Assembly (NCBI GenBank): GCA_963728285.1
Contig: CAVSJR010000005.1
Span: 372,001 to 436,000, forward strand
Reading direction: 5' to 3'
Length of the DNA: 64,000 nt
From: CAVSJR01 sp963728285
GTDB taxonomy: Bacteria > Actinomycetota > UBA4738 > HRBIN12
Within the stretch, counting starts at the first letter, position 1, and every line of letters starts with the position of its first letter. The translations under genes and the position numbers were made by a program. The notes beneath the pieces were generated by a model. It was not told where the DNA came from, ran no database searches, and saw only the letters and a list, made by a program, of their open reading frames with translations. Below, piece by piece: positions 1-8,499 of the stretch.

Positions 1-1332
1 CCGGAGGATCGGGCGCTCGTTCGCGAGTTCTACGAGCGAATCGAGCGAGAGGGCGGCCACCACAGGATGGAATACCGCGCGATCGGCGCGGACGGACGCG
101 AGGTCTGGACCCGGGACATCGTCCACGTGGTGGACCCGGGCGAGGGGCGCCCCCGCCTGGTTCGCGGCCTCTGTCTGGACATCACCGAGCGCAAGCGGGC
201 CGAGTCCTCGTTGGCCGAGACCGAGGCGCGGTACCGATCCCTCATCGAGCAGATCCCCGCCGTCACCTACATCTGGGCGGCCGTCGGCGCCGGCTCGGAG
301 CAGGCCGGTACCTACGTCAGCCCGCAGATCGAGGCGATCCTCGGGTATCCGCCCCACGAATGGCTGGTGGACCCGGATCTGTGGCGCAGCAGGGTCCACC
401 CCGACGATGCCGCCCGGGTGCTCCCGGAGTTCGACCGATGCAGCCGGAGCGGCGACCCGTTCGACGCCGAGTACCGGATGGTTGCCCGGGACGGGAGGGT
501 GGTGTGGCTGCACGATGAGGCCCACATCGTCGCGTGGGAGGAGGACGGGTCGCCCTCGCTCTGGCAGGGGGTCATGTTCGACATCACGGAGCGCCGCAGG
601 ATCGAGAAGGAGCGGCAGACGCTGCTCGTCCGCCTCGTCCAGGCGCAGGAGGAGGAGCGACGGCGGATCGGCGGGGAGGTCCACGACGACTCCGTGCAGA
701 AGATGACGGCCGTGGGGATCAGGATCGAGGCGCTGCGAAAGCGCGTGAGCGATCCGGAGGTCGTGGCGTCCGTCGATGAGCTCCACAGGTCGGTTCGGCT
801 CTCGATCGCGCGACTTCGTCATCTGCTGTTCGAGCTGCGCCCGCCCTCGCTCGATCGGGACGGCCTCGCGACCGCGCTCCGCGAGTACCTGCAGCAGGCC
901 GGGCCGGACGGCGGATTCTCCTGTGCGATGCAGAACGGCCTGCATCGGGAGCCGCCCATCGAGGTTCGCACCACGGCGTATCGCATCGCGCAGGAGGCGC
1001 TCGCGAACGTCCGCAAGCACGCGCGTGCCTCTCGAGTCGAGGTCCGGCTCGAACAGCGCGACGGGGGGTTCATCACGCGCATCGAGGACGACGGCCGAGG
1101 CTTCGACGACCCCGCCGTGGACACGGGTCGCCCGGGGCACCGGGGCCTCGCCACCATGCGTGAGCGCGCGGAGCTCGCGGGAGGGTGGCTGCAGATCGAG
1201 ACCACGAGGCGGCCGGCGGGCGACGGCGAGGAGCTCGCGACGTCCGGCCCGATCGAGACCACCACCGGAACCAGGGTCGAGTTCTGGCTGCCGTTCGCCG
1301 AGGACGGCCGGGGTGCCTTCGATGTCGCGTAA
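1..1332 (+). CDS. PAS-domain sensor histidine kinase (HisKA_3/NarX type), 5' truncated
   Basis: The frame is open from the first base, so the gene begins outside the window. About 443 residues are visible. First comes the tail of one PAS/PAC domain (WTRDIVHVVD, then DITERKRAE), then a second PAS domain at about residues 75-190 that ends in DITERRRIEK. A dimerisation/phosphoacceptor segment of the NarX/DesK class follows (RRRIGGEVHDDSVQK, His near residue 228). The HATPase_c domain shows EALANVRKHA and EDDGRGFD, then RGLATMRERAELAGG. No membrane segment is seen, so it is probably a cytosolic sensor phosphorylating a LuxR-type response regulator, which is not in view. The stop codon overlaps the start of the next kinase by 11 bases, implying co-translation. 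Confidence 0.93.
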   Translation, partial: PEDRALVREFYERIEREGGHHRMEYRAIGADGREVWTRDIVHVVDPGEGRPRLVRGLCLDITERKRAESSLAETEARYRSLIEQIPAVTYIWAAVGAGSEQAGTYVSPQIEAILGYPPHEWLVDPDLWRSRVHPDDAARVLPEFDRCSRSGDPFDAEYRMVARDGRVVWLHDEAHIVAWEEDGSPSLWQGVMFDITERRRIEKERQTLLVRLVQAQEEERRRIGGEVHDDSVQKMTAVGIRIEALRKRVSDPEVVASVDELHRSVRLSIARLRHLLFELRPPSLDRDGLATALREYLQQAGPDGGFSCAMQNGLHREPPIEVRTTAYRIAQEALANVRKHARASRVEVRLEQRDGGFITRIEDDGRGFDDPAVDTGRPGHRGLATMRERAELAGGWLQIETTRRPAGDGEELATSGPIETTTGTRVEFWLPFAEDGRGAFDVA

Positions 1333-2482
1333 GCATGAGGGCGTCGAGCCGACCGACGGCGGATCCGTGCTGCTGCGGGTCGAGCAGGTCCTCTCGAGCC
1401 GTTCGCCCGGGTTCGTCGTGGTGGTCGGGCTCCTCCTCCTCGCACTGATCTCCCTCATCGACGTGGTCACGGGGGCCGTGCTCGCGTTGCCCGAGTTCTT
1501 CTATCTGGTGCCGATCGCGGTGGTGACCTTCGCCCGCGGCCGCAAGACCGGGGCGCTCATGGCCGCCGCGAGCGCGGCGGCGTTCGGCGCGACCGAGATC
1601 GCCAACCACACGGTTCGCTTCAACAGCGGCGTCATGTACACGAACTTCCTCACCCGGTTCCTCATCTTCGAGGCGGTCAGCCTGATGATCGCCCCGATGC
1701 GCTCTGCGCTGCTGCGCCAACGGGGCCTGGGGCAGCGCGAGGCGGAGGCGGCGGAGCGCCTCCGGGCCCTGAACGGGCTCAAGGACACGCTCCTGCATGC
1801 CGTCTCGCACGATCTGAAGGGACCGATGGCGGCGATTCGCGGGTCGGTCAGCGTGCTCGAGCGGGCGGAGCAGCTGCACCTCACGCAGGAGCAGCGGCAG
1901 GAGATGATGATGCAGATCGCGGTCAGCGCGAGGAAGGCCGACAACCTCGTCAGCGATCTGCTCGATCTCGAGCGCCTGGATCGAGGGGTGTTGGATCCCG
2001 ACCGAGAGCCCACCGACGTCCTCGCGCTCGTCGAGCACACCGCGGAACAGAACGAGAGGGTCCGGGACCGAGACCTCGACGTCCGGGGCGATCACGTCCT
2101 GGTGAGCGTCGACCGGGTCAAGGTCGAGCGGATCATCGACAACCTCCTCACGAACGCGGCGAAGTACACGCCGCCCGACTCGCCGATCGTGATCCGCCTC
2201 GAGGCCCGCGACGCCGGTGTGCTCCTCTGCGTCGAGGATCGCGGCCCGGGGATCCCCGACGAGCTGAAGGACGTGATCTTCGAGCCGTTCCGCCAGGGCG
2301 AGGGGTCCACCGGCAAGGGCGTCGGCATCGGGCTGTCGCTGGTCCGCAAGTTCGCGGAGCTTCACGGCGGCCGCGCATGGGCCGAGGATCAGCCCGGGGG
2401 AGGAACGATCTTCAAGACGCTGCTGCCCGGGGAGCTGTCGAGGTCGCCGGACGGGGTTCGAGCCTCCGCCGTCGGCGAATAG
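1322..2482 (+). CDS. Membrane sensor histidine kinase (HisKA type)
   Basis: This protein has 386 residues. Residues about 20-125 contain several hydrophobic spans (for example VVVVGLLLLALISLIDVV and FFYLVPIAVVTFARG) and form a membrane sensor module without an obvious extracellular loop. The phosphoacceptor box HAVSHDLKGPMAAIRGS has its His near residue 163. The catalytic domain has N-box IIDNLLTNAAKYTPP, G1 VEDRGPGIPDE and G2 GVGIGLSLVRKFAELHGG. The ATG at 1322 overlaps the end of the preceding kinase, so the two kinases form one transcription unit with different HK classes (HisKA_3 then HisKA). No response regulator follows. The next gene is on the opposite strand. The ligand is unknown. 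Confidence 0.92.
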   Translation: MSRKHEGVEPTDGGSVLLRVEQVLSSRSPGFVVVVGLLLLALISLIDVVTGAVLALPEFFYLVPIAVVTFARGRKTGALMAAASAAAFGATEIANHTVRFNSGVMYTNFLTRFLIFEAVSLMIAPMRSALLRQRGLGQREAEAAERLRALNGLKDTLLHAVSHDLKGPMAAIRGSVSVLERAEQLHLTQEQRQEMMMQIAVSARKADNLVSDLLDLERLDRGVLDPDREPTDVLALVEHTAEQNERVRDRDLDVRGDHVLVSVDRVKVERIIDNLLTNAAKYTPPDSPIVIRLEARDAGVLLCVEDRGPGIPDELKDVIFEPFRQGEGSTGKGVGIGLSLVRKFAELHGGRAWAEDQPGGGTIFKTLLPGELSRSPDGVRASAVGE

Positions 2483-2506
2483 GCGACGCCGCCGCAAGCC
2501 GCTCGC

Positions 2507-3619
2507 TCAGGCCATGAGGCCGACGGCGAGCACGGCGTCGAGCACGAGGGCACCGGCGACGAACAGCAGGAACCATCCCCGCCGTCGCCGCCCCTGGACG
2601 CCCGCGAAGGCCGCCAGCGCGGACATGCCCACGCCCGCGGCGCCGACCATCGGGAGGACCTCGGTCACGCCCGCATCGGGGGCCGACGGCAGCACGGCGC
2701 TCCCGCCCGTCGGTGCGGCCGGACGGGCGGGCGACCGATCCCGCCCGGCAACGCGTCCCTCGGCCATCGCCCCGCGTACCTGCTCGGCGGGGTGGGGGAC
2801 GAGGACCGGCGCGGGCGACGGCGCCGGTGGCGCGATGTCTCCTTGCAGGGGGGCGGCGGTGACGACGAGCCGGTCGGGCGCCGGACCGGCGAACGAGGGC
2901 GGCCAGCACGTGAGGAGGCGCAGGACGCTCGGGTGGCGAGGATCGGCGGCGTAGATGGCCCCATCGCCCGGCGTCGTCACCTCCACGTCGACGACCTTGT
3001 AGATGGTCGTTCCCGATGACAGCTGCAGCCAGATGTGATCGCCGTAGTCCACCTCATGCAGGTCGGCGAAGTGCAGGTCTCGATGCGCCGCGATCACCGA
3101 CACGCCGCCCGTGCCCGGCATCGACGTCCACGGGAGATGGCCCGGCCCCACCATGAGGCTGGACTCCGACACCCCCTCCAGGAAGACCGTCCGCAGCGAG
3201 ATCGACGGGATCTGCACGATGCCGAGGGCCTGGCCGTTTCTCGGCGCCGGCACCTCGAGGATCGGACGGCCGCCGACGGGTGCGTCGTCCGAGGCCCGCT
3301 CGGATCCGTGGCCGGTTGCGTCTTCGTCGGCCGATCCACCGGACCCACCCGGCGATCCGCCCGACGCCTCGTCCGCGCTCGGCCTCCCCGATGGTCCGCC
3401 GCCGATCCCGTGCCCGAGCGACCTCACCTCCTTGGAGGTGGTCGGGCCGCGGTCCCGCTCGCCGGAGCCCGCCGAGGAGCGGGCGAGCGCGAGCTCCACC
3501 GCCGCCGTCAGCCTCCGGCCCCGGTCTCCGTTCAGGTTGTAGGCGAGGACGGGATACGCGAGCGCGATCGATCCGACGAGCACCAGCGACAGAGCGAGTG
3601 CCGTCCGCAGCCGCGCCAC
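2507..3619 (-). CDS. Sortase (class D/E-like) with C-terminal membrane extension
   Basis: This is a 370-residue cysteine transpeptidase that attaches proteins to the cell wall outside the membrane. Residues 8-28 form the N-terminal membrane anchor, followed by a long Gly/Ser/Asp-rich linker. The sortase fold lies at about 130-260. Catalytic residues are visible: His179 in VIAAHRDLHF, Cys238 in LRLLTCWPP and Arg250 in APDRLVVTA. Unusually, the C-terminus (about 310-370) adds a further hydrophobic pair around an RRRR cluster. The start is GTG at 3619 behind GGAGG. It lies 10 bases after the cupredoxin gene on the same strand, which makes that protein a candidate substrate. Confidence 0.9.
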   Translation of the reverse strand: MARLRTALALSLVLVGSIALAYPVLAYNLNGDRGRRLTAAVELALARSSAGSGERDRGPTTSKEVRSLGHGIGGGPSGRPSADEASGGSPGGSGGSADEDATGHGSERASDDAPVGGRPILEVPAPRNGQALGIVQIPSISLRTVFLEGVSESSLMVGPGHLPWTSMPGTGGVSVIAAHRDLHFADLHEVDYGDHIWLQLSSGTTIYKVVDVEVTTPGDGAIYAADPRHPSVLRLLTCWPPSFAGPAPDRLVVTAAPLQGDIAPPAPSPAPVLVPHPAEQVRGAMAEGRVAGRDRSPARPAAPTGGSAVLPSAPDAGVTEVLPMVGAAGVGMSALAAFAGVQGRRRRGWFLLFVAGALVLDAVLAVGLMA

Positions 3620-3629
3620 GCGGCCTCCG

Positions 3630-4082
3630 TCAGCCCACCTGAGCGCGCCGCCGCCCCAGGACGATGCCGGCGATGAGCAGCACGGCTCCGACCCCGGCGA
3701 TCAGCGGCAGGGGAGTCGCGGTCGCCGGCGCCGTGCCGACCTTTCCGCCCTCCCCGACGACGATGGTGCCCGCCATTCCCGTGCCGCCGGGGCTCCCGTG
3801 ATACTTGCAGTAGTACGGGTAGGTCCCCTCGGCCTTGATCGTGATCGCCTCCGACTGCCCCGGATCCAAGTTCCCCGTGTCGAAGGAGCCGTTGTCCGCC
3901 GTCGCCGTGTGCGCGACGTTGCCCGTGTTGTCGAACGTGATCTCCTCGCCCGGATCGATCGAGATCGACTTCGGGTCGAAAACGAAGTCCTCCGTCGCGA
4001 CGGTGGTGGCCGCCTGCGCGATGCCGGCCCCGGCCAGGAGCACGAATCCGCAGACGAACAGGACCGATGCGATCCTCCGCAT
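3630..4082 (-). CDS. Secreted cupredoxin (blue copper) protein with sorting-signal-like tail
   Basis: This protein has 150 residues. Residues 1-25 are a signal peptide ending AQAA. The plastocyanin/pseudoazurin-type domain follows, with copper ligands His58 (VAHTA), Cys92, His95 (YYCKYHGSP) and Met103 (GTGMAG). The C-terminus is a Pro/Thr/Ala linker, a hydrophobic stretch and an RRR tail, the layout of a cell-wall sorting signal, but the motif is PLPLIAG rather than a clear LPxTG or LAxTG. I chose the ATG at 4082 because it follows GGGGAAG and begins the signal peptide; a longer open frame upstream has no start signal. The likely role is extracytoplasmic electron transfer or copper binding. 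It is co-transcribed with the sortase. Confidence 0.9.
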   Translation of the reverse strand: MRRIASVLFVCGFVLLAGAGIAQAATTVATEDFVFDPKSISIDPGEEITFDNTGNVAHTATADNGSFDTGNLDPGQSEAITIKAEGTYPYYCKYHGSPGGTGMAGTIVVGEGGKVGTAPATATPLPLIAGVGAVLLIAGIVLGRRRAQVG

Positions 4083-4173
4083 GTCTTCCCCTCCCCTGTT
4101 GTTGGAGGGGAGCCTAGCCCGAGGGCCGCCTCGAACGCCAGCCAGCATCGGCCGGCGCACAGCACGCGGTTCG

Positions 4174-4504
4174 TCAGGCGACCGAGAGGGCGCCGGCCGG
4201 CCGAATCACCAGGTTCGGAAACGACGAGGCCGACAGCAGCTCGAGGGTCCTCGCCGCCGGCGCGCTCGGACCAACGACGACCAGCTCGCGGCCGCGCCCC
4301 GAGACGCCCGGCGAGATCGACGAGCGCCTTGACGCCCGTGCTGTCGATGAAGGCGAGCGCCGAGGCGTCGAGGACGAGGTCACCCCGCCCCTCGCCGAGC
4401 CGGTCCTCGACCCGGCCGAGGAGGTCGTCGACGGTCGAGAGATCGAGTTCGCCGATGAGGCGAAGGGCGATCCCGTCCGCAGCCAGCTGCACGTCGAACA
4501 TCAT
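4174..4504 (-). CDS. STAS-domain anti-sigma factor antagonist (frameshifted)
   Basis: This is an SpoIIAA/RsbV-like STAS protein of about 109 residues if repaired. The N-terminal part reads LIGELDLSTVDDLLGRVED and ALAFIDSTGVKALVDLAG; DSTG contains the phosphorylatable serine of this family. The frame is lost after GRLG, and the family sequence resumes one frame over as GRELVVVGPSAPAARTLELL, ending at 4174. Removing one base from the CCCC run at 4297-4300 restores a complete domain, so this looks like an assembly indel. The start is ATG at 4504 or 4501 behind GAGGGGG. It lies divergent to the RsbW-like gene at 4705, as in partner-switching modules. Confidence 0.8.
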
Positions 4505-4704
4505 TCGTCCCCCTCGGTTGCCGTTCGTTGGTCCGATGCTATGCGGGCCGGCCCTCCTTCGGGGCCGAAATCCCATGCACCTGCGCGCTGGAACGATCCG
4601 GCCCCGGCCCCTTTGATCCGGGAGAACCGGTACGATCGCCGGGCAGTCTCGGTCGATGCGCGTCCTCCCGTGCGGATGAGCGCGCCCGGACAGGTGGGGG
4701 AACC

Positions 4705-5103
4705 ATGCACGTCGAGCTCCGATTTCCACCGGCTCCCGCGTCGGTTCGGCGTGCGCGCGAGGCCGTGGCGTCCGCGCTTGACGGGCGCCTGTCGGCGGAG
4801 GTCGAGCGGGACGTGGTGCTCCTCGTCAGCGAGGTGGTGACGACGAGCGTCAGGCACGCGACGCCCGAGGCCCGCGGGGACATCGGCCTCCTCGTCTCGA
4901 TCCGGGACGACCGGGTCAGGGTCGAGGTGAGCGACGGGGGGCCGGGGTTCGACCCACAGGTTCGCCCATCGAGGGAAGGGCCCTCGGGCTGGGGCCTGTA
5001 CCTGGTGGACTACCTCGCCGACCGGTGGGGAGTCACCCGCGACGGCTCGAACGCCCTGTGGTTCGAGTTCGACGTCGAGCGCTCGCCGCGCGTCCCGGCC
5101 TGA
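4705..5103 (+). CDS. RsbW/SpoIIAB-like ATP-binding anti-sigma regulatory protein
   Basis: This 132-residue stand-alone HATPase_c_2 domain has the N-box as LVSEVVTTSVRHA (the usual Asn is replaced by Ser/Thr) and a G1 box EVSDGGPGFDPQ. A G2-like GWGLYLVDYLADRWG is followed by a closing strand ALWFEFDV. These proteins bind or phosphorylate STAS partners and sequester a sigma factor in the cytoplasm. The start ATG follows GGTGGGGG. The divergent STAS gene 200 bases away is the natural partner. No cognate sigma factor is adjacent. Confidence 0.88.
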   Translation: MHVELRFPPAPASVRRAREAVASALDGRLSAEVERDVVLLVSEVVTTSVRHATPEARGDIGLLVSIRDDRVRVEVSDGGPGFDPQVRPSREGPSGWGLYLVDYLADRWGVTRDGSNALWFEFDVERSPRVPA

Positions 5104-5119
5104 GGCAGCGTCCGGAACC

Positions 5120-6229
5120 GTGCCCGGGAGGGGTCGCCCCGGTGACGTGCTCGACCGGCGGACGCTGAACCGCGCGCTGTTGCAGCGGCAGATGCTCCTG
5201 CATCGCTCGAAGCTCCCCGCGGCCGAGGCGCTCGAGCGGCTCGTCGGCATGCAGGCTCAGTCGCCCAACGCCCCGTACGTCGGCCTGTGGGCGCGCGTGG
5301 ACGGCTTCGTCCCGGGGGAGTTGGCTCGGCTCATCAACGAGCGGCGTGCGGTCCGCACCTCCTTGATGCGCACGACGATCCACCTCGTGACGGCCCGCGA
5401 CTGTCTGCGGCTGCGCCCGGTGTTCCAGCCGCTGCTCGAACGCCGTCTCTACGCCGGCAGCCCCTTCGGCCGCCAGCTCGAGGGCATGGACATGGAGGAG
5501 CTGGTGAGCTTCGGTCGGGCGCTGCTCGAGGAGCGTCCGCGCACGGTGGCGGCGCTCGGAGGGCTCCTCGGCGAGCGGTGGCCCGATCGCGATCCGACGT
5601 CGCTCGCCTACGCGATCCGGCACCTCGTTCCGCTGGTGCAGGTCCCCCCTCGGGGCATCTGGGGAGCGAAGGGGCCGGCGGCGTGGACCCCGGTCGACGC
5701 GTGGCTCGGCCGTCCCCTCCGTTCCGATCCCTCCCCGGACCAGGTGATCCGTCGCTACCTCGCGGCATTCGGGCCCGCCTCGGTGGCGGATATCCAGGCA
5801 TGGAGCTGGCTCACTCGGCTCCGTGAGGTCGTCGAGCGCCTGCGCCCTCGGCTGCGAACCTTCCGGGACGAGCACGGCCGCGAGCTGTTCGACATCGCGG
5901 ACGGGCCGATACCCGACCCCGATACGCCGGTCCCGCCCCGGTACCTGCCCGAGTACGACAACGCGCTCTTGTCGCACGCCGACCGGACCCGCATCATCGC
6001 GGCCGATCACCGGGACCGCGTGTTCACGAGGGGCTCCCTCCTGGTCGATGGCTTCGTTCGCGGGGCGTGGAAGATCACGCGCGAACGAGGGGCCGCGACG
6101 TTGCTGGTGGAGCCCTTCGAATCGCTGCCTCGCCGCACCCGCCCGGGGGTGACCGAGGAGGGCATGCGGTTGCTCGACTTCGTCGCGGGGGACGCCAGAG
6201 CGCGTGACGTTCGGTTCGTCGCCGAATGA
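5120..6229 (+). CDS. Winged-helix DNA glycosylase-like protein (AlkZ/HTH_42 family)
   Basis: This 369-residue protein is typical for the family. It has the QxQ signature (LVGMQAQSPN, about residues 42-51) that in the characterised AlkZ/YcaQ enzymes performs base excision of bulky or crosslinked alkyl adducts. Tandem winged-helix segments follow (SLMRTTIHLVTARDCLRL, then QVIRRYLAAFGPASVADI), with a C-terminal beta region (YLPEYDNALLSH and GAWKITRERG). The start ATG at 5120 lies 17 bases after the RsbW-like gene. GTG or TTG starts slightly downstream are possible. The substrate here is inferred from the family only. Confidence 0.88.
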   Translation: MPGRGRPGDVLDRRTLNRALLQRQMLLHRSKLPAAEALERLVGMQAQSPNAPYVGLWARVDGFVPGELARLINERRAVRTSLMRTTIHLVTARDCLRLRPVFQPLLERRLYAGSPFGRQLEGMDMEELVSFGRALLEERPRTVAALGGLLGERWPDRDPTSLAYAIRHLVPLVQVPPRGIWGAKGPAAWTPVDAWLGRPLRSDPSPDQVIRRYLAAFGPASVADIQAWSWLTRLREVVERLRPRLRTFRDEHGRELFDIADGPIPDPDTPVPPRYLPEYDNALLSHADRTRIIAADHRDRVFTRGSLLVDGFVRGAWKITRERGAATLLVEPFESLPRRTRPGVTEEGMRLLDFVAGDARARDVRFVAE

Positions 6230-6279
6230 CTCGTCCTCTCCCCGTGTCGAGCGATCGATCCGACGTGCGGGCGCGCGAG

Positions 6280-7044
6280 TCAGGGGAGGGGAACCGGCCG
6301 AGCGACGATCACCGCCCAGCCGCCGGCCGGCGTCGATCTGGACGACGAGCCGTAGGCATCCAGGCTCGCGGCCTCGAATCCGGCGCGCCCGAGCGCGTCG
6401 ATGACCGCTCCGGGTTCGTAGAGCCGCAGCACGTGATGTTCGTCGCTTCGCCGATACCGGCCGGGGCCGGGTTCGTCGACCTTGCGGAAGATGGTGATGC
6501 GCCGATCGAGCGTCGTGTGATCGGCGCTCTCGTCGGCCCGCATGTAGAGCGTCCAGTCGTCGTGGTCGTGCCATCGGTGGGCGACCCGATCCGGACCGTG
6601 CCTCCCCGGCGCGGCCACGTCGAACAGGAAGACGCCGCCGGGGGCGAGCGCCTCGCGCACCCGAGCGGCGAGCCGCTCCAGCTGGGCGAGACTGGCCCGT
6701 GGGTCGGTGGCGTAGTTCAGCGCCTCACCGATGGCGGTGACGGCGACGGCTGGGGGGAGGTCGACGTCGAGGAGGGAGCCACGGCGAAACGAGGCCTTCG
6801 GTGCGTTCGCCGATGCCAGCTCGATCATGTCCTGGGAGACGTCGACCCCCAGCACGTCGTAGCCGGCATCGGTGAGGATGCTCGCGAGGATGCCCGATCC
6901 ACAGCCGAGGTCCACCACCGTCCCGTGCCGGAGTCCGGCTTCGTCGAGCAGCGGACGGAGATAGGCCGCCGCCCGCCGAGCCAGATCACCGAACTCGCGG
7001 TCGTGAATGATCGCCTGGTCGGGTCCGTAGAAGGGTTCGGGCAT
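6280..7044 (-). CDS. Class I SAM-dependent methyltransferase
   Basis: This 254-residue protein has motif I VVDLGCGSGILAS, the acidic loop LGVDVSQDMIELA and a post-II region VAVTAIGEALNYATD, then GGVFLFDVAAPGRHG. It has a Rossmann-like methyltransferase fold with a beta-rich insertion near residues 155-205 (WHDHDDWTLYMRADE). That insertion is common in small-molecule methyltransferases of the Methyltransf_25 group. The substrate is unknown. It is transcribed alone, convergent with the AlkZ-like gene. Confidence 0.88.
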   Translation of the reverse strand: MPEPFYGPDQAIIHDREFGDLARRAAAYLRPLLDEAGLRHGTVVDLGCGSGILASILTDAGYDVLGVDVSQDMIELASANAPKASFRRGSLLDVDLPPAVAVTAIGEALNYATDPRASLAQLERLAARVREALAPGGVFLFDVAAPGRHGPDRVAHRWHDHDDWTLYMRADESADHTTLDRRITIFRKVDEPGPGRYRRSDEHHVLRLYEPGAVIDALGRAGFEAASLDAYGSSSRSTPAGGWAVIVARPVPLP

Positions 7045-7181
7045 CGTCGAGCTCGCATCCTCCCGTCCATTCCGAGGCCTCGTCTGCCGGCCAGGGTAGA
7101 TGGCCGATGCGCCGGTCGTCGCGAAGCCCTGCTCACGCGGCGACCGACCACGATGATGGAGGGCGACGGTAGGGTGATCTC

Positions 7182-7550
7182 GTGGAGGTGATGCACGTGG
7201 ACGTGCAGCGGACGATCGAGCAGGCGAAGGACGCCATCACGGTTCGGCGCGTGTACGGGGATCCGTTCGAGAAGAACGGCGTCACGGTGATCCCCGCGGC
7301 TCGCGTGCAGGGCGGAGCCGGGGGAGGGCAGGGAGATGCACCCGAAGGTCAGGGCCGCGCCTCCGGAAGCGGCATGGGCGTGATCGCGAGGCCGGCCGGC
7401 GCGTTCGTGATCCGCGGCGACGACGTCGTCTGGCGTCCCGCCGTCGATGTGAATCGCGTGATCATCGGCGGTCAGATCGTCGCCGTCGTCGCGCTGCTCG
7501 TCGTCCGATCGATCGCGAGGGCTCGAGCCGCGCGTCGTGCCCGAGCGTGA
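7182..7550 (+). CDS. GerW/YtfJ-family protein
   Basis: This 122-residue protein contains the GerW core: TIEQAKDAITVRRVYGDPFE, VTVIPAARVQGGAGGG and a Gly-rich stretch, then GVIARPAGAFVIRGDDVVW. A hydrophobic C-terminal segment follows (VIIGGQIVAVVALLVV) with a basic RARAARRARA tail. In Bacillus the family is a spore germination factor; in actinobacteria it occurs widely without sporulation and its role is unknown. The start may be GTG 7182 (preceded by AGGGTG) or ATG 7191. Confidence 0.82.
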   Translation: MEVMHVDVQRTIEQAKDAITVRRVYGDPFEKNGVTVIPAARVQGGAGGGQGDAPEGQGRASGSGMGVIARPAGAFVIRGDDVVWRPAVDVNRVIIGGQIVAVVALLVVRSIARARAARRARA

Positions 7551-7611
7551 CGACGCAGGCGTGGGCGGCGTCCGTCCTGCCCGCCCCCCGGTGTGACGCG
7601 ACGCCCTGAGG

Positions 7612-8385
7612 CTATGCCCAGGTCACGAACGTGACCAGGATGTTCCCGCGGCCGAGGTCGCGGATATACATCGTCGGACGTCCACCGCTCGGCCGCGCGG
7701 CCGCGCGACCCCACGTGCTCGCGCCGGTGAAGGCTCCCCGGCTCCCGACGCGCGCCGCCGAGCCCACGGTCGTGAAGCTATCCAGGTGCTCGTAGATCTC
7801 CTCGAGCTCGGCGTAGTCGTGGGCGTTGGGATGCTGGTTCGAGGTGGGATTGCTCGTGTAGTCCATGCACGTGCCCAGATTCGGGTTGTCGAAGTCCTCG
7901 TCCTGGTGGTCGAGTCCCAGCGTGTGGCCCACCTCCTGGCACATGACGAGGTTTCTCCACGCCGACGAGTTGTAGGTGCCCGTCCTGAAGTACGTGTCGT
8001 TCACCTTCACCGTTCCCTGCCGGATGTGGGTGCCGCCCGTCAGCCAGATCTGCGCGACGCCCAGCCATCCCGTATTTCCGTAGGTGGCGCTGCAGACCTC
8101 CACACGCCCGCTGGTCGGACGGCACGATCGCGGGTTCTTGTTGCTGGATGCGATCCTGGTATTGAGGACCGTCGACTTCGACCAGTCGCTCGAGGTCGTG
8201 GCCAGGTGACCGTCCCACGCCGCCGACACGTTGTCGCCGAGTCGGAGCGTGAACGGATTCGATGTGCGCGCCCAGTGGTACCCGTTCCATGAATGCGATC
8301 CCATCGCGGCCGACGGAACGAGCCCGACGATCGCGATTGCGATGGCGGCTCCGACGACCAGGGAACGACGACGCTTCATCTTCAC
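7612..8385 (-). CDS. Secreted matrixin/reprolysin-like zinc metalloprotease with altered HExxH
   Basis: This 257-residue protein has a signal peptide at residues 1-28 after a KMKRRR start. The metal-binding helix reads CQEVGHTLGLDH. Compared with the metzincin signature HExxHxxGxxH, Glu151, His154 and His160 are kept but the first His is Gln150. A Met-turn-like CMDY follows near residue 174. Cysteines at 88, 98, 149 and 173 could form disulfides. The last 60 residues are Gly/Arg/Ala-rich and probably unstructured. It is transcribed alone. The long 5' leader has a TTGACT-like element at 8453-8458, but I could not pair it convincingly with a -10 box. Confidence 0.85.
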   Translation of the reverse strand: MKMKRRRSLVVGAAIAIAIVGLVPSAAMGSHSWNGYHWARTSNPFTLRLGDNVSAAWDGHLATTSSDWSKSTVLNTRIASSNKNPRSCRPTSGRVEVCSATYGNTGWLGVAQIWLTGGTHIRQGTVKVNDTYFRTGTYNSSAWRNLVMCQEVGHTLGLDHQDEDFDNPNLGTCMDYTSNPTSNQHPNAHDYAELEEIYEHLDSFTTVGSAARVGSRGAFTGASTWGRAAARPSGGRPTMYIRDLGRGNILVTFVTWA

Positions 8386-8499
8386 GATGCCTCCTCGTCT
8401 CGGGCTGATCCGACACGCGAGCGTTGAAAAATATCCCGATGCGGAGGGGATGAGTCAAGTGGGAGGTCGCCCTTCGGTGGGAAGGATGCGGGGAAGGGG

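Noticed and set aside
776..1321. In-frame upstream extension of the second histidine kinase
   Set aside because: It overlaps the catalytic domain of the first kinase in another frame and is Arg/Ser-rich without domain similarity; ATG 1322 is the natural start.
1073..2497. Long open frame antisense to the two histidine kinases
   Set aside because: High-GC third-position bias creates long antisense frames. The sense strand has complete kinase motifs and the antisense has none. The same applies to other long shadows such as 14791-16005 and 20834-22609.
6226..7191. Long plus-strand frame opposite the methyltransferase at 6280-7044
   Set aside because: No motifs, whereas the minus strand has full SAM-methyltransferase signatures.
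8427..8458. Possible sigma-70 promoter upstream of the metalloprotease gene
   Set aside because: TTGACT is present but the best -10-like element (TATTTT) is 19 bases away, so support is too weak to list as a promoter.
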